A stretch of DNA of 51,869 nucleotides from Clostridia bacterium. GTDB lineage: Bacteria > Bacillota > Clostridia > Christensenellales > CAG-314. Below the pieces are notes generated by a model that did no database searches, was not told the DNA's origin, and saw nothing but the letters and a program-made list of their open reading frames with translations. Below, piece after piece: positions 39,707 to 49,200 of this stretch. A program made the translations under genes and the position numbers. The stretch spans positions 76,064-127,932 of the forward strand of contig JAFVYC010000039.1 of the NCBI GenBank assembly GCA_017500855.1. The letters are read 5' to 3'. The first letter of the stretch is position 1; each line of letters starts with the position of its first letter.

Positions 39707-39789
39707 TGGTGCGAGATGTGAGACTTGAACTCACACGATCTCTCACACGCCCCTTAAACGTGCGCGTCTGCCGATTCCGCCAATCTCGC
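39707..39789 (-). tRNA. tRNA-Leu (anticodon AAG)
   Basis: Acceptor GCGAGAT/ATCTCGC, D arm GGCGGAATCGGCAGACGC, anticodon arm CACGT-TTAAGGG-GCGTG giving AAG, variable arm, T arm GTGAG-TTCAAGT-CTCAC, discriminator A and encoded CCA. CTT is a common Leu codon in this window. Confidence 0.93.
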
Positions 39790-39800
39790 ATTGCCTATCT

Positions 39801-39829
39801 ATAATAGTGGAAATTGCGCAATTTGTCAA
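39801..39829 (-). promoter_or_regulatory. Promoter of tRNA-Leu
   Basis: Minus strand TTGACA, 17 bases, TATTAT, 11 bases before the tRNA. Confidence 0.75.
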
Positions 39830-40106
39830 TTGTTTTTTTGCAAAAAATTCAAGAAATTTTCAAAATTCTTTACAGTTAGATTTTGCAAACTATCCTGCAA
39901 ACTTACTTCGGCAAACAACTAAGCACTTTGAGACAAAAATTTTGCCATTCTTGTTCTTCGTTTACCAGCGCAACGCAAGTTGCAGTTGCGTAGCAACATG
40001 GCAACAAAGGTATTTTCCAAAAACACAGCAAGATTGGCGCCCATTTGTTCGTGACGTGCGCAACTGGGCAAGATTGTTGTGAAGTGTTAGGGGTTGGCTA
40101 GTTTAA
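39830..40106. other. Gap without a gene
   Basis: Only the inverted CGCAACTGCAACTTGCG repeat (39968-39993) was noted. Confidence 0.5.
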
Positions 40107-40136
40107 CAAAAAAAGCAAGCATACAAAATGCTTGCC
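40107..40136 (-). terminator. Terminator of the DUF697-like gene
   Basis: GCAAGCAT/ATGCTTGC stem, T7 on the minus strand. Confidence 0.85.
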
Positions 40137-40151
40137 TTTGTGGTTTGTGGG

Positions 40152-41126
40152 TTACGCAGGGGATTTTTTGGTGGAGAGTTTGCGCTTGACTTCCTCTTGC
40201 AGTTTGAGTGTTTCCTCGGCAGTTGGCACAGAAATGTTGTCGATCAAGTTTTGCAAGTTGTACTCCTCGATTAGGTACTTGATTGTGTTGTTGCCAATGA
40301 CAATTGTGAAAATTGCGTTGGTCAGCCCTTGGATGGAACTGTCCACAATTGTGCCAAGCAACGGAACTGTGGAAGTGAGGCTACCCACCATTTTGCCAAC
40401 GCCTGTGCTGACGGGGCTGATGCCGTAGGCAACCAACGATGCGTTGATAACCTTGGTATAGATCTTGACCATTTTGCGCTCCGACGGGCGAAAACCGTAC
40501 AGGTACACAATGTCCTTTACCAATTGCAAATTGGTTGCGCCCACCACCATTGTGTCCAACATGGCGCTTTGGGAAAATCCCGAAAGAAGCGCACTTTTCA
40601 CAGCGGAAAGGGCAATGAGGTCACGCCCCTTCTTTTTGATGTCGGTGTGGTAGATGTCGTTTAGCGCAAGGCGCATTTGCTCCTTGTTGTGGAAACTGTC
40701 CATCAACGCTTGCACACGTTGGTCGGTATACCAACGCTCCTTGTTGGAAGTTTTGGTGTGAAGTTGAACAATGCGCTCGGCAAGTTTTTGGCGCACCTTG
40801 GCATTGTGCCTTTTGGTTTTGGCAAGGCTACTTGCAGAAACGGCAACCTCGAACTTGCGCATGTACAGCACCTTGCAAATTGGCACCACAAACAGCGCCA
40901 CAAACGCCACAATGCACACAACGCCAACGGCATAGCCTGCATAAGCGTTGATTTCGTACACGGCCTTGAACAAAAAGAACATTGCAACAAGCACCACCAC
41001 GCAAATTGCCGAAGCCACAACTTGCAACAAAAGCGTTGTTGTTGCGTTGTTTTCCTGCTTGGCGCACCGTGCCTGATACTCAGCAATGGAAATCTTTGTG
41101 TTGTTGGGGTTTTGTTGCTTTTTCAT
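40152..41126 (-). CDS. DUF697/YcjF-like membrane protein
   Basis: 324 residues from ATG 41126 (AAGGAGG). Two membrane segments near 30-52 and 60-82, then a cytoplasmic region. VKSALLSGFSQSAMLDTMVVGATNLQLVKDIVYLYGFRPSERKMVKIYTKVINASLVAYG and the Ser/Thr-rich hydrophobic stretch after it resemble DUF697 proteins (YcjF), which accompany GTPases. No GTPase gene is next to it. Function unknown; family assignment moderate. Confidence 0.7.
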   Translation of the reverse strand: MKKQQNPNNTKISIAEYQARCAKQENNATTTLLLQVVASAICVVVLVAMFFLFKAVYEINAYAGYAVGVVCIVAFVALFVVPICKVLYMRKFEVAVSASSLAKTKRHNAKVRQKLAERIVQLHTKTSNKERWYTDQRVQALMDSFHNKEQMRLALNDIYHTDIKKKGRDLIALSAVKSALLSGFSQSAMLDTMVVGATNLQLVKDIVYLYGFRPSERKMVKIYTKVINASLVAYGISPVSTGVGKMVGSLTSTVPLLGTIVDSSIQGLTNAIFTIVIGNNTIKYLIEEYNLQNLIDNISVPTAEETLKLQEEVKRKLSTKKSPA

Positions 41127-41147
41127 TGATGCACCTCCTTTGCGCAC

Positions 41148-41176
41148 ATTATACCACGAAACAATCAAAAATTCAA
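41148..41176 (-). promoter_or_regulatory. Sigma-A promoter of the DUF697-like gene
   Basis: Minus strand TTGAAT, 17 bases, TATAAT. Confidence 0.7.
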
Positions 41177-41555
41177 TGCCTTTTTGCAACTACGCCAACA
41201 TTTGTTCTCAACTGTGCGCAATGTGTTGTGTTTTGTTTGAAACTGTGCCACATAAGTGGCATACAAATCTCAACAAAATTTGGCAAAGCAACAACAAATG
41301 GAAAAACTTGTGAAATTAGCAATTGTTTGCATTGCAATTGCCTTGTTGGTGTTGGCAATAGACTACGTTATTTTCCACTACGTAACAGACGACGGATTCC
41401 CCAGCGAAAAACAGGAAGAAGCCGGCAAACCGTTGGTCACACAACTTGTTGGGCAGTTTTGGCGTGCCGTTTTTGTTGCTTGGCACGGCAAGCCTTCTTG
41501 TGGTGTTTGTGCGCCCGCAAAAGAACGCCAACCAGCGCACAAAAACCACCAAAAC

Positions 41556-41571
41556 GCCACCCCGTGGTGGC
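41556..41571. repeat. GCCACCCCGTGGTGGC palindrome
   Basis: Inverted form of the dispersed palindrome. Confidence 0.75.
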
Positions 41572-41588
41572 AAAAACAACAAAAACAA

Positions 41589-41635
41589 AGAGAGAACCTT
41601 GGGCAAAACACCCCTTGTTGGTTCTCTCTTTTTTT
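41589..41635 (+). terminator. Intrinsic terminator
   Basis: AGAGAGAACC/GGTTCTCTCT stem with a 21-base loop, T7. Confidence 0.75.
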
Positions 41636-41912
41636 GCAAAAATTTGTAGTATTTTTCAATTATATTTGGCAAAATGCCATTTATGTTTTTGACGGAATTT
41701 TGTGCAACGTCGTTGTTTTTCCGTTGCTTGTTGCATATACCACAAGGAATAAACGGCTGTTGCTTGTTGCTCAAGCCACAATGCAAAAACCGCTGTTTTT
41801 CCCAATTAGTTTTGCTCAAATTGCCGTGTTGGTTTGCAAATTCAGCACTTTTTTTTGTCTACAATTTGCACGCTCCTTTTCCTGACTTTGCAAAACGTTC
41901 AACCTGTTCCGT

Positions 41913-42788
41913 CTACACCAAAGGCTCAACAAAAGTTGGATTTTTTAGTTGACATATGCCAACAACAAGCATCCACAAACTCATTGCCATCACAAACACG
42001 CACACGCACGTGCCCATTGTGGCAGTGACAATTTGCCTGAACATCACGTTCTCGGCACTGCCAAATGCGCCAATCATTGCCGTGGTTAGCGACAGCATGG
42101 AAACAAGCGACGTTGCCAACGAAACGGCTTTGGTGGCAAGCACCGTTGGATTTTTGCTCTTGGCGTAGCGCACAAAGTTGACAATGGCAAGCGTTGTTGT
42201 GGAAAAGGTAAGCGTTGCAACGGCAATTGTTGCGATAAACCCGTAGGATGAGCCCTTGTTAGCACGCACAATCAAAAACACCATCAGCCCCAAAAACAAC
42301 GTTGTTACAAACAAAACTGCGCCACACACAACAAACGTCCACCAACTTTCCGTTTTGTTTTTGCGCACTCTTGCCAAAAACATCATCCTTAGCCCAGCCA
42401 ACAAAAAGTAGTAGCCAAGCAGGGCAAAAAACCACCAAGAAGGCTGTTGAACGCCCATCACAAGGTAGAACAGGCAAAAGAATGCGCTTGTTGCAGTGCC
42501 CACGGCAAGCGTTACGGAAAGTTTGAATTTTCCGTCAGTTTTGTACCTTTGCACCATTTTGTTTGTGGCAACAAACAGGCGCACTTTGCGAATGATTTTT
42601 GGCAAAGCACAGCAAAACAGCGTTAGCCAAATTGCCCAAACTGCGTAGAAGCAGTAGGTTACAAAGGGCAAAAGGTCCTCGAGCGCCAACAGGCACACGA
42701 GGCAACCAACAGAAGCCAGTGTTAGCAATGCCACCACCCACAGGGGCGGAAACAACACTTTTTTTACAAATTTTGTCCAGTTTGACAT
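41913..42788 (-). CDS. Unknown polytopic membrane protein
   Basis: Not recognised. 291 residues from ATG 42788 (GGAGTGACGAC upstream), overlapping the TetR gene end by 25 bases. About eight hydrophobic segments, including LLTLASVGCLVCLLALEDLL, WWFFALLGYYFLLAGLRMMF and VTLFLGLMVFLIV-like. Co-transcription with a TetR regulator suggests it is the regulated product, perhaps a transporter-like or stress membrane protein, without motif support. Confidence 0.7.
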   Translation of the reverse strand: MSNWTKFVKKVLFPPLWVVALLTLASVGCLVCLLALEDLLPFVTYCFYAVWAIWLTLFCCALPKIIRKVRLFVATNKMVQRYKTDGKFKLSVTLAVGTATSAFFCLFYLVMGVQQPSWWFFALLGYYFLLAGLRMMFLARVRKNKTESWWTFVVCGAVLFVTTLFLGLMVFLIVRANKGSSYGFIATIAVATLTFSTTTLAIVNFVRYAKSKNPTVLATKAVSLATSLVSMLSLTTAMIGAFGSAENVMFRQIVTATMGTCVCVFVMAMSLWMLVVGICQLKNPTFVEPLV

Positions 42789-43393
42789 GTCGTCACTCCA
42801 AAATTTACGCAGTGCATAATCAACTGCGCAATTTCTTGCTCGCTTTCGGCAAAATTGTTGTTTACCCATTGCATCACAACGTTGCCAACGCCCGTCAAGT
42901 AGAAAGTCAACAAGTACTTGCGGTACTTTTCCGGCACGTTGAAGCGTGCAACGATGGGTTCGAAAATGTCTTGGTACATCTTTTGGGAAATTTCCGGTGT
43001 TTTCATGATGTTTGGCTGGTTGAAACTAGCCATGTACACCTTTTTGTTTTGCTTTACAAACTGCAAGTATGGCAACAGGTACTTTGGCGTGATAAAGCAC
43101 AATTCTTCCAACGGGGCATTTTGCACGTCCCTTTGGAAGGTGATGTTTTGCTCGGCAAACTGGCGTTGCATTTTTTCGCCCACGTACTGCAAAGTTTCTG
43201 CCAAAAGGTCGTCCATCGTTTCGTAGTGAAGGTAGAAAGTCGTTCGATTGACGCCTGCTTTTTGGCAAATTTCCTTTACCGTGACAAAACAGTACTCCTT
43301 CTTGTCCAACAAAGCAATTAGCGCTTCGTTCATCAAGCAGGCTGTGTTGTAGTACTTGCTTTGCCATTTTGTAAGTTTTGCGTTGCCATCCAT
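42764..43393 (-). CDS. TetR-family transcriptional regulator
   Basis: 209 residues. N-terminal helix-turn-helix (TACLMNEALIALLDKKEYCFVTVKEICQKAGVNRTTFYLHYETMDDLL) then a ligand domain, similar to TetR/AcrR regulators with a DhaS-like C-terminal half (YLLTFYLTGVGNVVMQWVNNNFAES). Middle gene of a three-gene operon between two small membrane proteins. Ligand unknown. Confidence 0.92.
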   Translation of the reverse strand: MDGNAKLTKWQSKYYNTACLMNEALIALLDKKEYCFVTVKEICQKAGVNRTTFYLHYETMDDLLAETLQYVGEKMQRQFAEQNITFQRDVQNAPLEELCFITPKYLLPYLQFVKQNKKVYMASFNQPNIMKTPEISQKMYQDIFEPIVARFNVPEKYRKYLLTFYLTGVGNVVMQWVNNNFAESEQEIAQLIMHCVNFGVTTCQTGQNL

Positions 43394-43397
43394 GATG

Positions 43398-43754
43398 CTA
43401 GTTTTCCTCCGCTATTTCCTGTGCAAGACGAATGATTTCGGAACCGTACTTTTGCTTGCCCTTGTTCAAAATTTTGTTGTAGATTGGGTAGTTGACGCTG
43501 ACGCCGGCAATACCAACAAGCCCAACAACAATGCCAACAATCATTTCAACAATTCCGCCTGCACCAAGCACGCCCATTGCAAAGCACATGCCCGTGCCAA
43601 AAATCAACGTGCAAACAATGCCAAACGTGAATGCAAAAATTTCGGCAGGTCTTTTGGCTTGTTGATGCAACTTTTTCAATTGCACCACTTTGGAAGTCTT
43701 TTTGGGTGTGTACTGGTCGGCAATGTTTTGCGCATAAATTTTGTCTGTGTTCAT
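43398..43754 (-). CDS. Conserved two-helix membrane protein
   Basis: 118 residues from ATG 43754 (AAGGAG). YAQNIADQYTPKKTSKVVQLKKLHQQAKRPAEIFAFTFGIVCTLIFGTGMCFAMGV, second helix, then NYPIYNKILNKGKQKYGSEIIRLAQEI. Clostridial relatives I recall carry the doubtful name dihydropteridine reductase; no catalytic motif is visible. Gap of 4 bases to the TetR gene. Confidence 0.8.
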   Translation of the reverse strand: MNTDKIYAQNIADQYTPKKTSKVVQLKKLHQQAKRPAEIFAFTFGIVCTLIFGTGMCFAMGVLGAGGIVEMIVGIVVGLVGIAGVSVNYPIYNKILNKGKQKYGSEIIRLAQEIAEEN

Positions 43755-43787
43755 GATATACTCCTTTGTTGAAAAAATCAAGCGCAT

Positions 43788-44083
43788 TTGGCAAAAAACT
43801 GCTTTTGCGCTTTTGCAACATCATTGTACAACAAAATTTTGCAAAAATCCACAACACAAACACCCCTTTGTGTTGATTTGTGCATTGCTTCTGTTTTTTT
43901 CGTGATTTGAAAAATCCGTTTTCCACGCACACATTGTTTGTGGAAATGACTTGCAACAGCACTTTGCAAAACAATCAAAAGAATGCAAAAACCGAGTTGG
44001 TTGGCGCAAGAGCAATTTGTTGCCCAAAGTGTTGCTGAAAGTTTGCCAACATCAAGCACGTGTGGGCGAACAACTTTTTTTGC
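43788..44083. other. Gap without a gene
   Basis: AT-rich upstream region of the TetR operon. TACAAT occurs near 43826-43831 on the minus strand without a good -35 box. Confidence 0.4.
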
Positions 44084-44114
44084 AAAAAAAAAGGAACACG
44101 CAAAAGCGTGTTCC
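44084..44114 (-). terminator. Terminator of the GH3-Ig operon
   Basis: GGAACACGC-TTTT-GCGTGTTCC, T9 on the minus strand. Confidence 0.9.
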
Positions 44115-44129
44115 AATTTTTGTTGTTAG

Positions 44130-46256
44130 TTACTGTGCGGAAACAACCAACGTTGGCATGGAGTACGCCGCTGTGATTGTGTACACTTTGCCGTTCAAGG
44201 TTACGCTTTGACCTTCTTCCCAGGTCAAGCCCCTGTCACGGATGTCGCCGTTGGCATTTGCGCCACCGTTGTTGTAGTTTTCGCCCTTGATCTTCAAGTG
44301 CGGATAGCATTGCGATCCGGTTGCAAAATCCGTTGCATCAATTTTCATTTCGAAAGTTGTTTTGCCAAACGTGATTGTTGCAGGGATGTTGCCACCGTCG
44401 TCGAAGAACACAATGTCCTTGGCTTCGTAGCCGATGCTTTCGCCCGTGAACACGTACATTACACGGCCGTTTTCAATTTGAACGCCTGCCGTCAGCACAA
44501 CGAAGTGGTAGGTTCTTTCCACTTCCGTTTTGGCAGTTACCTTGATGGTTGGGTCGCTCAACAGCGTTACGGTTGCCGTGTACTCGCCAAATTCAACGTA
44601 GTCCTTGCCTGTTCCGCCAACAAGTTCTACCTTGTAGATGCTTGCATCAACGCCAACTTTTGTGCCGTCTTGCAAAACACCAACAACTGGAAGCACAACG
44701 TCGGAAAGGTTTGTGCCGTACACAAGTGAGAAGTTGTCGGCAAGTTCAAGCGCAGTCACTTTTGCATCGGATGCAATTTCCCTGCCCTTGCTGTCGAAGT
44801 TGACGTAGTCGATGTTCATTGTGGACGGAGATTCGCCCCAACAGTTCAATGCGCCTTCGGTGCTGGGCTTGAATTGGAATTTAACAACGTTGACACCTGC
44901 ATCAAATTGCGCATCGAAAGTGAATTCGTAGTAGATGCCGTACAAAGGTGCGTAGGATTCCCATGGGCCACAACCCTTGAGCACTACCGTTGCGGGAATT
45001 GCAACTTCATTGCCGTTGATTGTAACGTCCAAAACGGTGCTGATTTGCAAAGGTTGCATGATGTAGCCACCGTCGGCATTGGAGCCGTTTGCATACTTCA
45101 AGTAGCTGTTGCCACAACGCATTGTGATTGTGCCACTTGATTGTGTGAGGGAGTTGAAGCTGAAGCTTACAGATGCTTCCTGTCCGCTGGAAGCAGTTTT
45201 GGAGAAACCACCTGCAAAGGTCACGCCGTTGCCTGTTTTTACAAGGCTTCCGTTCTTGTCCACAATGTACTCGTCTTCCGTTTTGGTGTTGCCACCAACA
45301 ACCGTGCCGTTTTCCCCTTCCACGTGCGCCCTTACAACCACGCTTGCGGAAGTTTTGATGGCGTTGTTGTCCGTCAAGGCAACTTCCACAGTGTACTGCT
45401 TGCCAAACGCAACAACTTCGCTGTCGGTTTTGATTGCATACTCGTCGGCATTGAGAAGTTTTTTGTTGCCGTTTGCGTACACAGCGTTGACTTGCAACAT
45501 TGCATCGCTAACCGTTTGGCCAACGTTGACAATTGCATCCCCAACAATTTCAATGGCTGTTGGGTTGCCGTTTTGAACGGTTTGTTGCACCGTGATGGCA
45601 ACGGTTGTTGTTTTGGTCACGCCGTTTTCCGTGTAGGAAACGGTCACGCTCTTGTCGCTTTGTTTAAGTGTGGTTTTGTCCACGTTGTAGTCGTTGCTTT
45701 GCAATGCTTGCTTGGATCCGTCGTTGTAGATAGCGTTGACAACCATGCCTTCGTTGCTGAAGTTGCTACCAACTGCGTAGCAAACTGTGTAGGGCAACAC
45801 GGCAACTTCAATTGCCGAAAGCACAACGGGAACAAGTGAAACGTTGACAACTGCCGTTTTGCCACGGTAGGTGATTGTGACTTCGCCACCCTTTTGGTAG
45901 AAATCTGCAGGGGCAGAAACGTCGAATTGAGCAGGTTCAACGTTTTCCGTCCAATCGTCCTTGCCTTCCTGCGAGTAGGTTGCCGTCACAACGAAATGTT
46001 CGTTCTTTACTTCGGCAAGGTTGTTTGCGTAGTAGTTGACGCCATCGGCAAGTTTTGCCGAAATGGACTTCAAAGTGGGTTTTGCCGATGGTTTTGTTCC
46101 ACCACCGTCGTCCGGTTTGTCACCTTGTTCTTGCTTGATTTGTTCAAGGTAGTCTTGGTACTTGCCGTAGGAAATTGTTGGAACAAGCACGGCGCTTGTT
46201 GCAATGATGATTGCAAATGCAATGACTGCAATTCTTTCGATAAGTTTGAATTTCAT
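44130..46256 (-). CDS. Membrane-anchored protein with Ig-like and carbohydrate-binding-like domains
   Basis: 708 residues. N-terminal membrane segment (about 8-30) acts as signal anchor, then a Lys/Gly/Pro spacer. Bacterial Ig-like (Big_3-type) modules at about 60-140, 145-225 (VSYTENGVTKTTTVAITV) and 235-310. A beta-sandwich at about 330-495 (GFSKTASSGQEASVSFSFNS, MNIDYVNFDSKG) resembles CBM6/CBM35-type carbohydrate modules. More Ig-like sequence at 500-590 and a beta-rich tail. No catalytic motif. The ATG overlaps the stop of the GH3 gene by one base, so the pair is probably a glycan-binding and glycan-cutting surface system. Confidence 0.85.
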   Translation of the reverse strand: MKFKLIERIAVIAFAIIIATSAVLVPTISYGKYQDYLEQIKQEQGDKPDDGGGTKPSAKPTLKSISAKLADGVNYYANNLAEVKNEHFVVTATYSQEGKDDWTENVEPAQFDVSAPADFYQKGGEVTITYRGKTAVVNVSLVPVVLSAIEVAVLPYTVCYAVGSNFSNEGMVVNAIYNDGSKQALQSNDYNVDKTTLKQSDKSVTVSYTENGVTKTTTVAITVQQTVQNGNPTAIEIVGDAIVNVGQTVSDAMLQVNAVYANGNKKLLNADEYAIKTDSEVVAFGKQYTVEVALTDNNAIKTSASVVVRAHVEGENGTVVGGNTKTEDEYIVDKNGSLVKTGNGVTFAGGFSKTASSGQEASVSFSFNSLTQSSGTITMRCGNSYLKYANGSNADGGYIMQPLQISTVLDVTINGNEVAIPATVVLKGCGPWESYAPLYGIYYEFTFDAQFDAGVNVVKFQFKPSTEGALNCWGESPSTMNIDYVNFDSKGREIASDAKVTALELADNFSLVYGTNLSDVVLPVVGVLQDGTKVGVDASIYKVELVGGTGKDYVEFGEYTATVTLLSDPTIKVTAKTEVERTYHFVVLTAGVQIENGRVMYVFTGESIGYEAKDIVFFDDGGNIPATITFGKTTFEMKIDATDFATGSQCYPHLKIKGENYNNGGANANGDIRDRGLTWEEGQSVTLNGKVYTITAAYSMPTLVVSAQ

Positions 46257-49200
46257 TATGCTTGCTCCTCCTCTTTAGTTTTGGGTTGAATGTACTTGCC
46301 AAACAGTGTGGGGCGAAGTGTGAAGTAGGTGCCAACAACACAACCACCAACAACAAGGATGTCAAGGTCGATCAGGGCAACTTTCCACCATTCCCAAGAG
46401 TCAATTTTTGCACCGGAAACAATTTGTTCTGCATCGGCATTGGGGTTTTCCTCAATCATGATGTTGTACTGTCTGTTTGTTTCCTTTGCGCTGAGGTAGG
46501 TGTAGAGCATGTGATGGCAAACTTCTTGCGCTTTGGCTTGGATGCGAACAGTGTCGTCGTAGCCTGTGTCCAAACCGCTGTTTCTGCCACCAAGCAACAA
46601 GTCGCCACCTGCACGCACTGCGTCTTCAATAGCCATGAAGTTTTGCGACCAACCGTCTACGTAGTCGGTGATAATTACGCCGTTGAAGCCCCATTCGTAG
46701 CGAAGAACGCCTTCGATGAGTGCTTCCGAACCACCCGTCCAGGTGTTACCAATGCGGTTGTAGCTGGACATGATACCAACGCAACCACCCTCTTGAATTG
46801 CCTTTTGGAAAGGCTTCAAGTAGATTTCACGAAGCGCTTGTTCGTTGCACCAGGTGTACATGGAGTCACGTTCGTGTTCTGTTTCGTACAAAACAAGGTG
46901 CTTCAAGTAGGTGTACTTGCCAGTGTTCTTGAGGCCACGAACTTCTTCCGTCAACAGTTCGCCTGCAAGGAAACCGTCTTCGCTGAGATATTCGTAGTTA
47001 CGTCCACCCCAAGGACTGCGGTGAAGGTTTGCGCCAAAGCCGTACACACCGTCCACGCCAAGGTTGTTCATTTCGGCGCCGTAGTTGAGGCCGAAGGAGT
47101 AGCAAAGGCTGTGCGACCAAGTTTGTCCCAAAACTGTGGAGCATGGGAAGCCTGTTCCTCTTGGTGCGGCAGCGTTGAAGGATTTCACTTGCGATGGGCC
47201 GTCCAAGTCGGAAAGGGCAGGTTTGCCAACGGAATTGATGGCTTTGTTACCAAAGGATGCTCCTGTGATGAGGGAAACTGCTTCGCTAAGGCTGATTTGG
47301 TTGAGAACAACGTTCCAAAGTGGGTGGTTGTAGTCGCTACCAAGCAAGAATCCAAGTTGAGTAACGGTGCCGTTCTTGGCAATTTTTGCGTAGCCGTCTG
47401 AACCAATGTCGTCGGCGTAGCTGATGCCCGTTGCGGGGTCAACAAGTTGATCCTTGGTGGGCTTTTGTCCCCAAGTTACCGCAGTTGGAACGGGGTTGCC
47501 AAACATGTCCGTTGTGGCGTTGTCCCATTCGGAAGCAAGTGTGTTGTTCCAAGTGTTGTACTTCTTGACTTCGGCAGACATTGTTCTGTCGGCAACGGGG
47601 TCGATGTCTTCCAATGGGTCTGGGAAGTCGTGACGGGAAATGTAGCCGATTTCTTGGTCAACAGTTCCGTCCAAATTGAGACCGTCCAACGATGCAACGT
47701 CGTAGGCACCTGTTCCCGTGAAGCGGTTTTCCACTTTGTTGCCCGTGATTTTGTCCGTTTCCATCTTGATGGTTTGTTGCACGGTGTAGGTGAACACACC
47801 TGGTGTTACTTGACCTGTGATACGGCCAACGTTCTTGACGTTGTGCGAGTCGGTCATCAGCTTGATTTTGTAGTCGCCTTGTTCCAATTCGTAGCCACAA
47901 AAACCGTTTGCATTGGCGTCGCTGTGGTCGTAGGAAGCAAAGTCACTTGCGTCCAACGTTACGGAAACGATGAGCGCTTCCCCTGCGGGAATGGTTGGAG
48001 TTTTGACAAAGCCAACAAGTGCGGAGGAAGATTTTTCAATTCCACCGTCGGTGTAGGGCGCTTCGAGGTACACTTGAACAACGTCCTTGCCGTCGAAATC
48101 GCCTGTGTTGGTTACTTCAATTTGCATTGTGATGCTGGATTGATCGGTGATGTCAGAGCCGTCCGCCAAGGAAATATCCAACAAATTCCAATCGAAAGTT
48201 GTGTAGGACAAACCGTAGCCGAATGGATATTGCACCACGCCTTCGTAGCCTGAACGTGTGATGAGTTGTCCGTCGTTGTCGTAGACGTCAATTGAGTAGT
48301 CGTCCCAAATGCCCATGACGTCGGCAGTTTCGTACCACTTGTAGCCAACGTACACGCCTTCGATGTAGTCGATGAAAGCAGGGGCATCACGGCGAGTGCT
48401 ACCAGCGTTGCTACCTGCGCCCGTTGGGTACAATTCTTGACCGTTTGTGTAGTGACCAATACCTTGTGCGCTTGTGCGAAGCCAACTTACGTTGGTTGCC
48501 ATGTCGTAGGCGTAGGTATCTGTGAAGTGACCGGATGGGCTGATTTCGCCGTACAGCACGGGAGGAATGCCATCCACACCGCTTGTGCCCGTTGCGCCAA
48601 CAACAAGGCAAGCGTCAATACCGGGGATTGTGTCGACAAAGTCAAGCTCCATTGTGTTTGTGGAGTTGACAATAACAATAACTTTTTCGTAGGCTGGGTT
48701 GGAGCCAAGGTAGCGAAGCAACTCTTCCTCTTCCGTGGAGATTTCCAAGTAGTGGCGAGAAGTGTCGTTGTCCGCCTTGTTTTTGTACTGAATTCTTGTT
48801 GGGTCTTCCGTTTCGCCTGCGTGGCGTCCAATAACAACAAGCGCAACGCTGGAAAAGTCTTCGGCACCGTCAAGCAATTCGTCGGTGTAGAACTTTTTGT
48901 CGTTGATGGAAGGTTCCGTCAAACGATAGAATGCGTCGTACAAGGTACCAATGGAACCGGGGTCACCCAAAGGACCTGCAAAGCGACGATACATGTCCGT
49001 CAAATCCGTGTTGGTGTTGACGTAGTAGTTTTGCAACGCTTCCAAAAAGTCGGTGTTGTCGTTTCGGTTGTCATTTTGCTCGGGCGAAACTTGTCCCGAA
49101 CCGGAACCGCCGTACACCCAGTCGATGGATGCATGGCCGAACACGTTGACGGACGATTCCGAAACGTAGTCTAGTGGCAAAGCGCCGTTGTTCTTGACGA

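Larger units (their letters stand above)
41298..41649 (+). pseudogene. Small two-helix membrane protein, apparently frameshifted
   Basis: Frame 1 from ATG 41298 gives a membrane helix (MEKLVKLAIVCIAIALLVLA) and an acidic loop (TDDGFPSEKQEEAG). Near 41446 the next hydrophobic helix and basic tail (GVPFLLLGTASLLVVFVRPQ) continue in another frame. No good ribosome binding site. A dispersed palindrome (41556) and a terminator (41589-41635) fall within both frames. Either a decayed gene or a sequence error. Confidence 0.35.
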
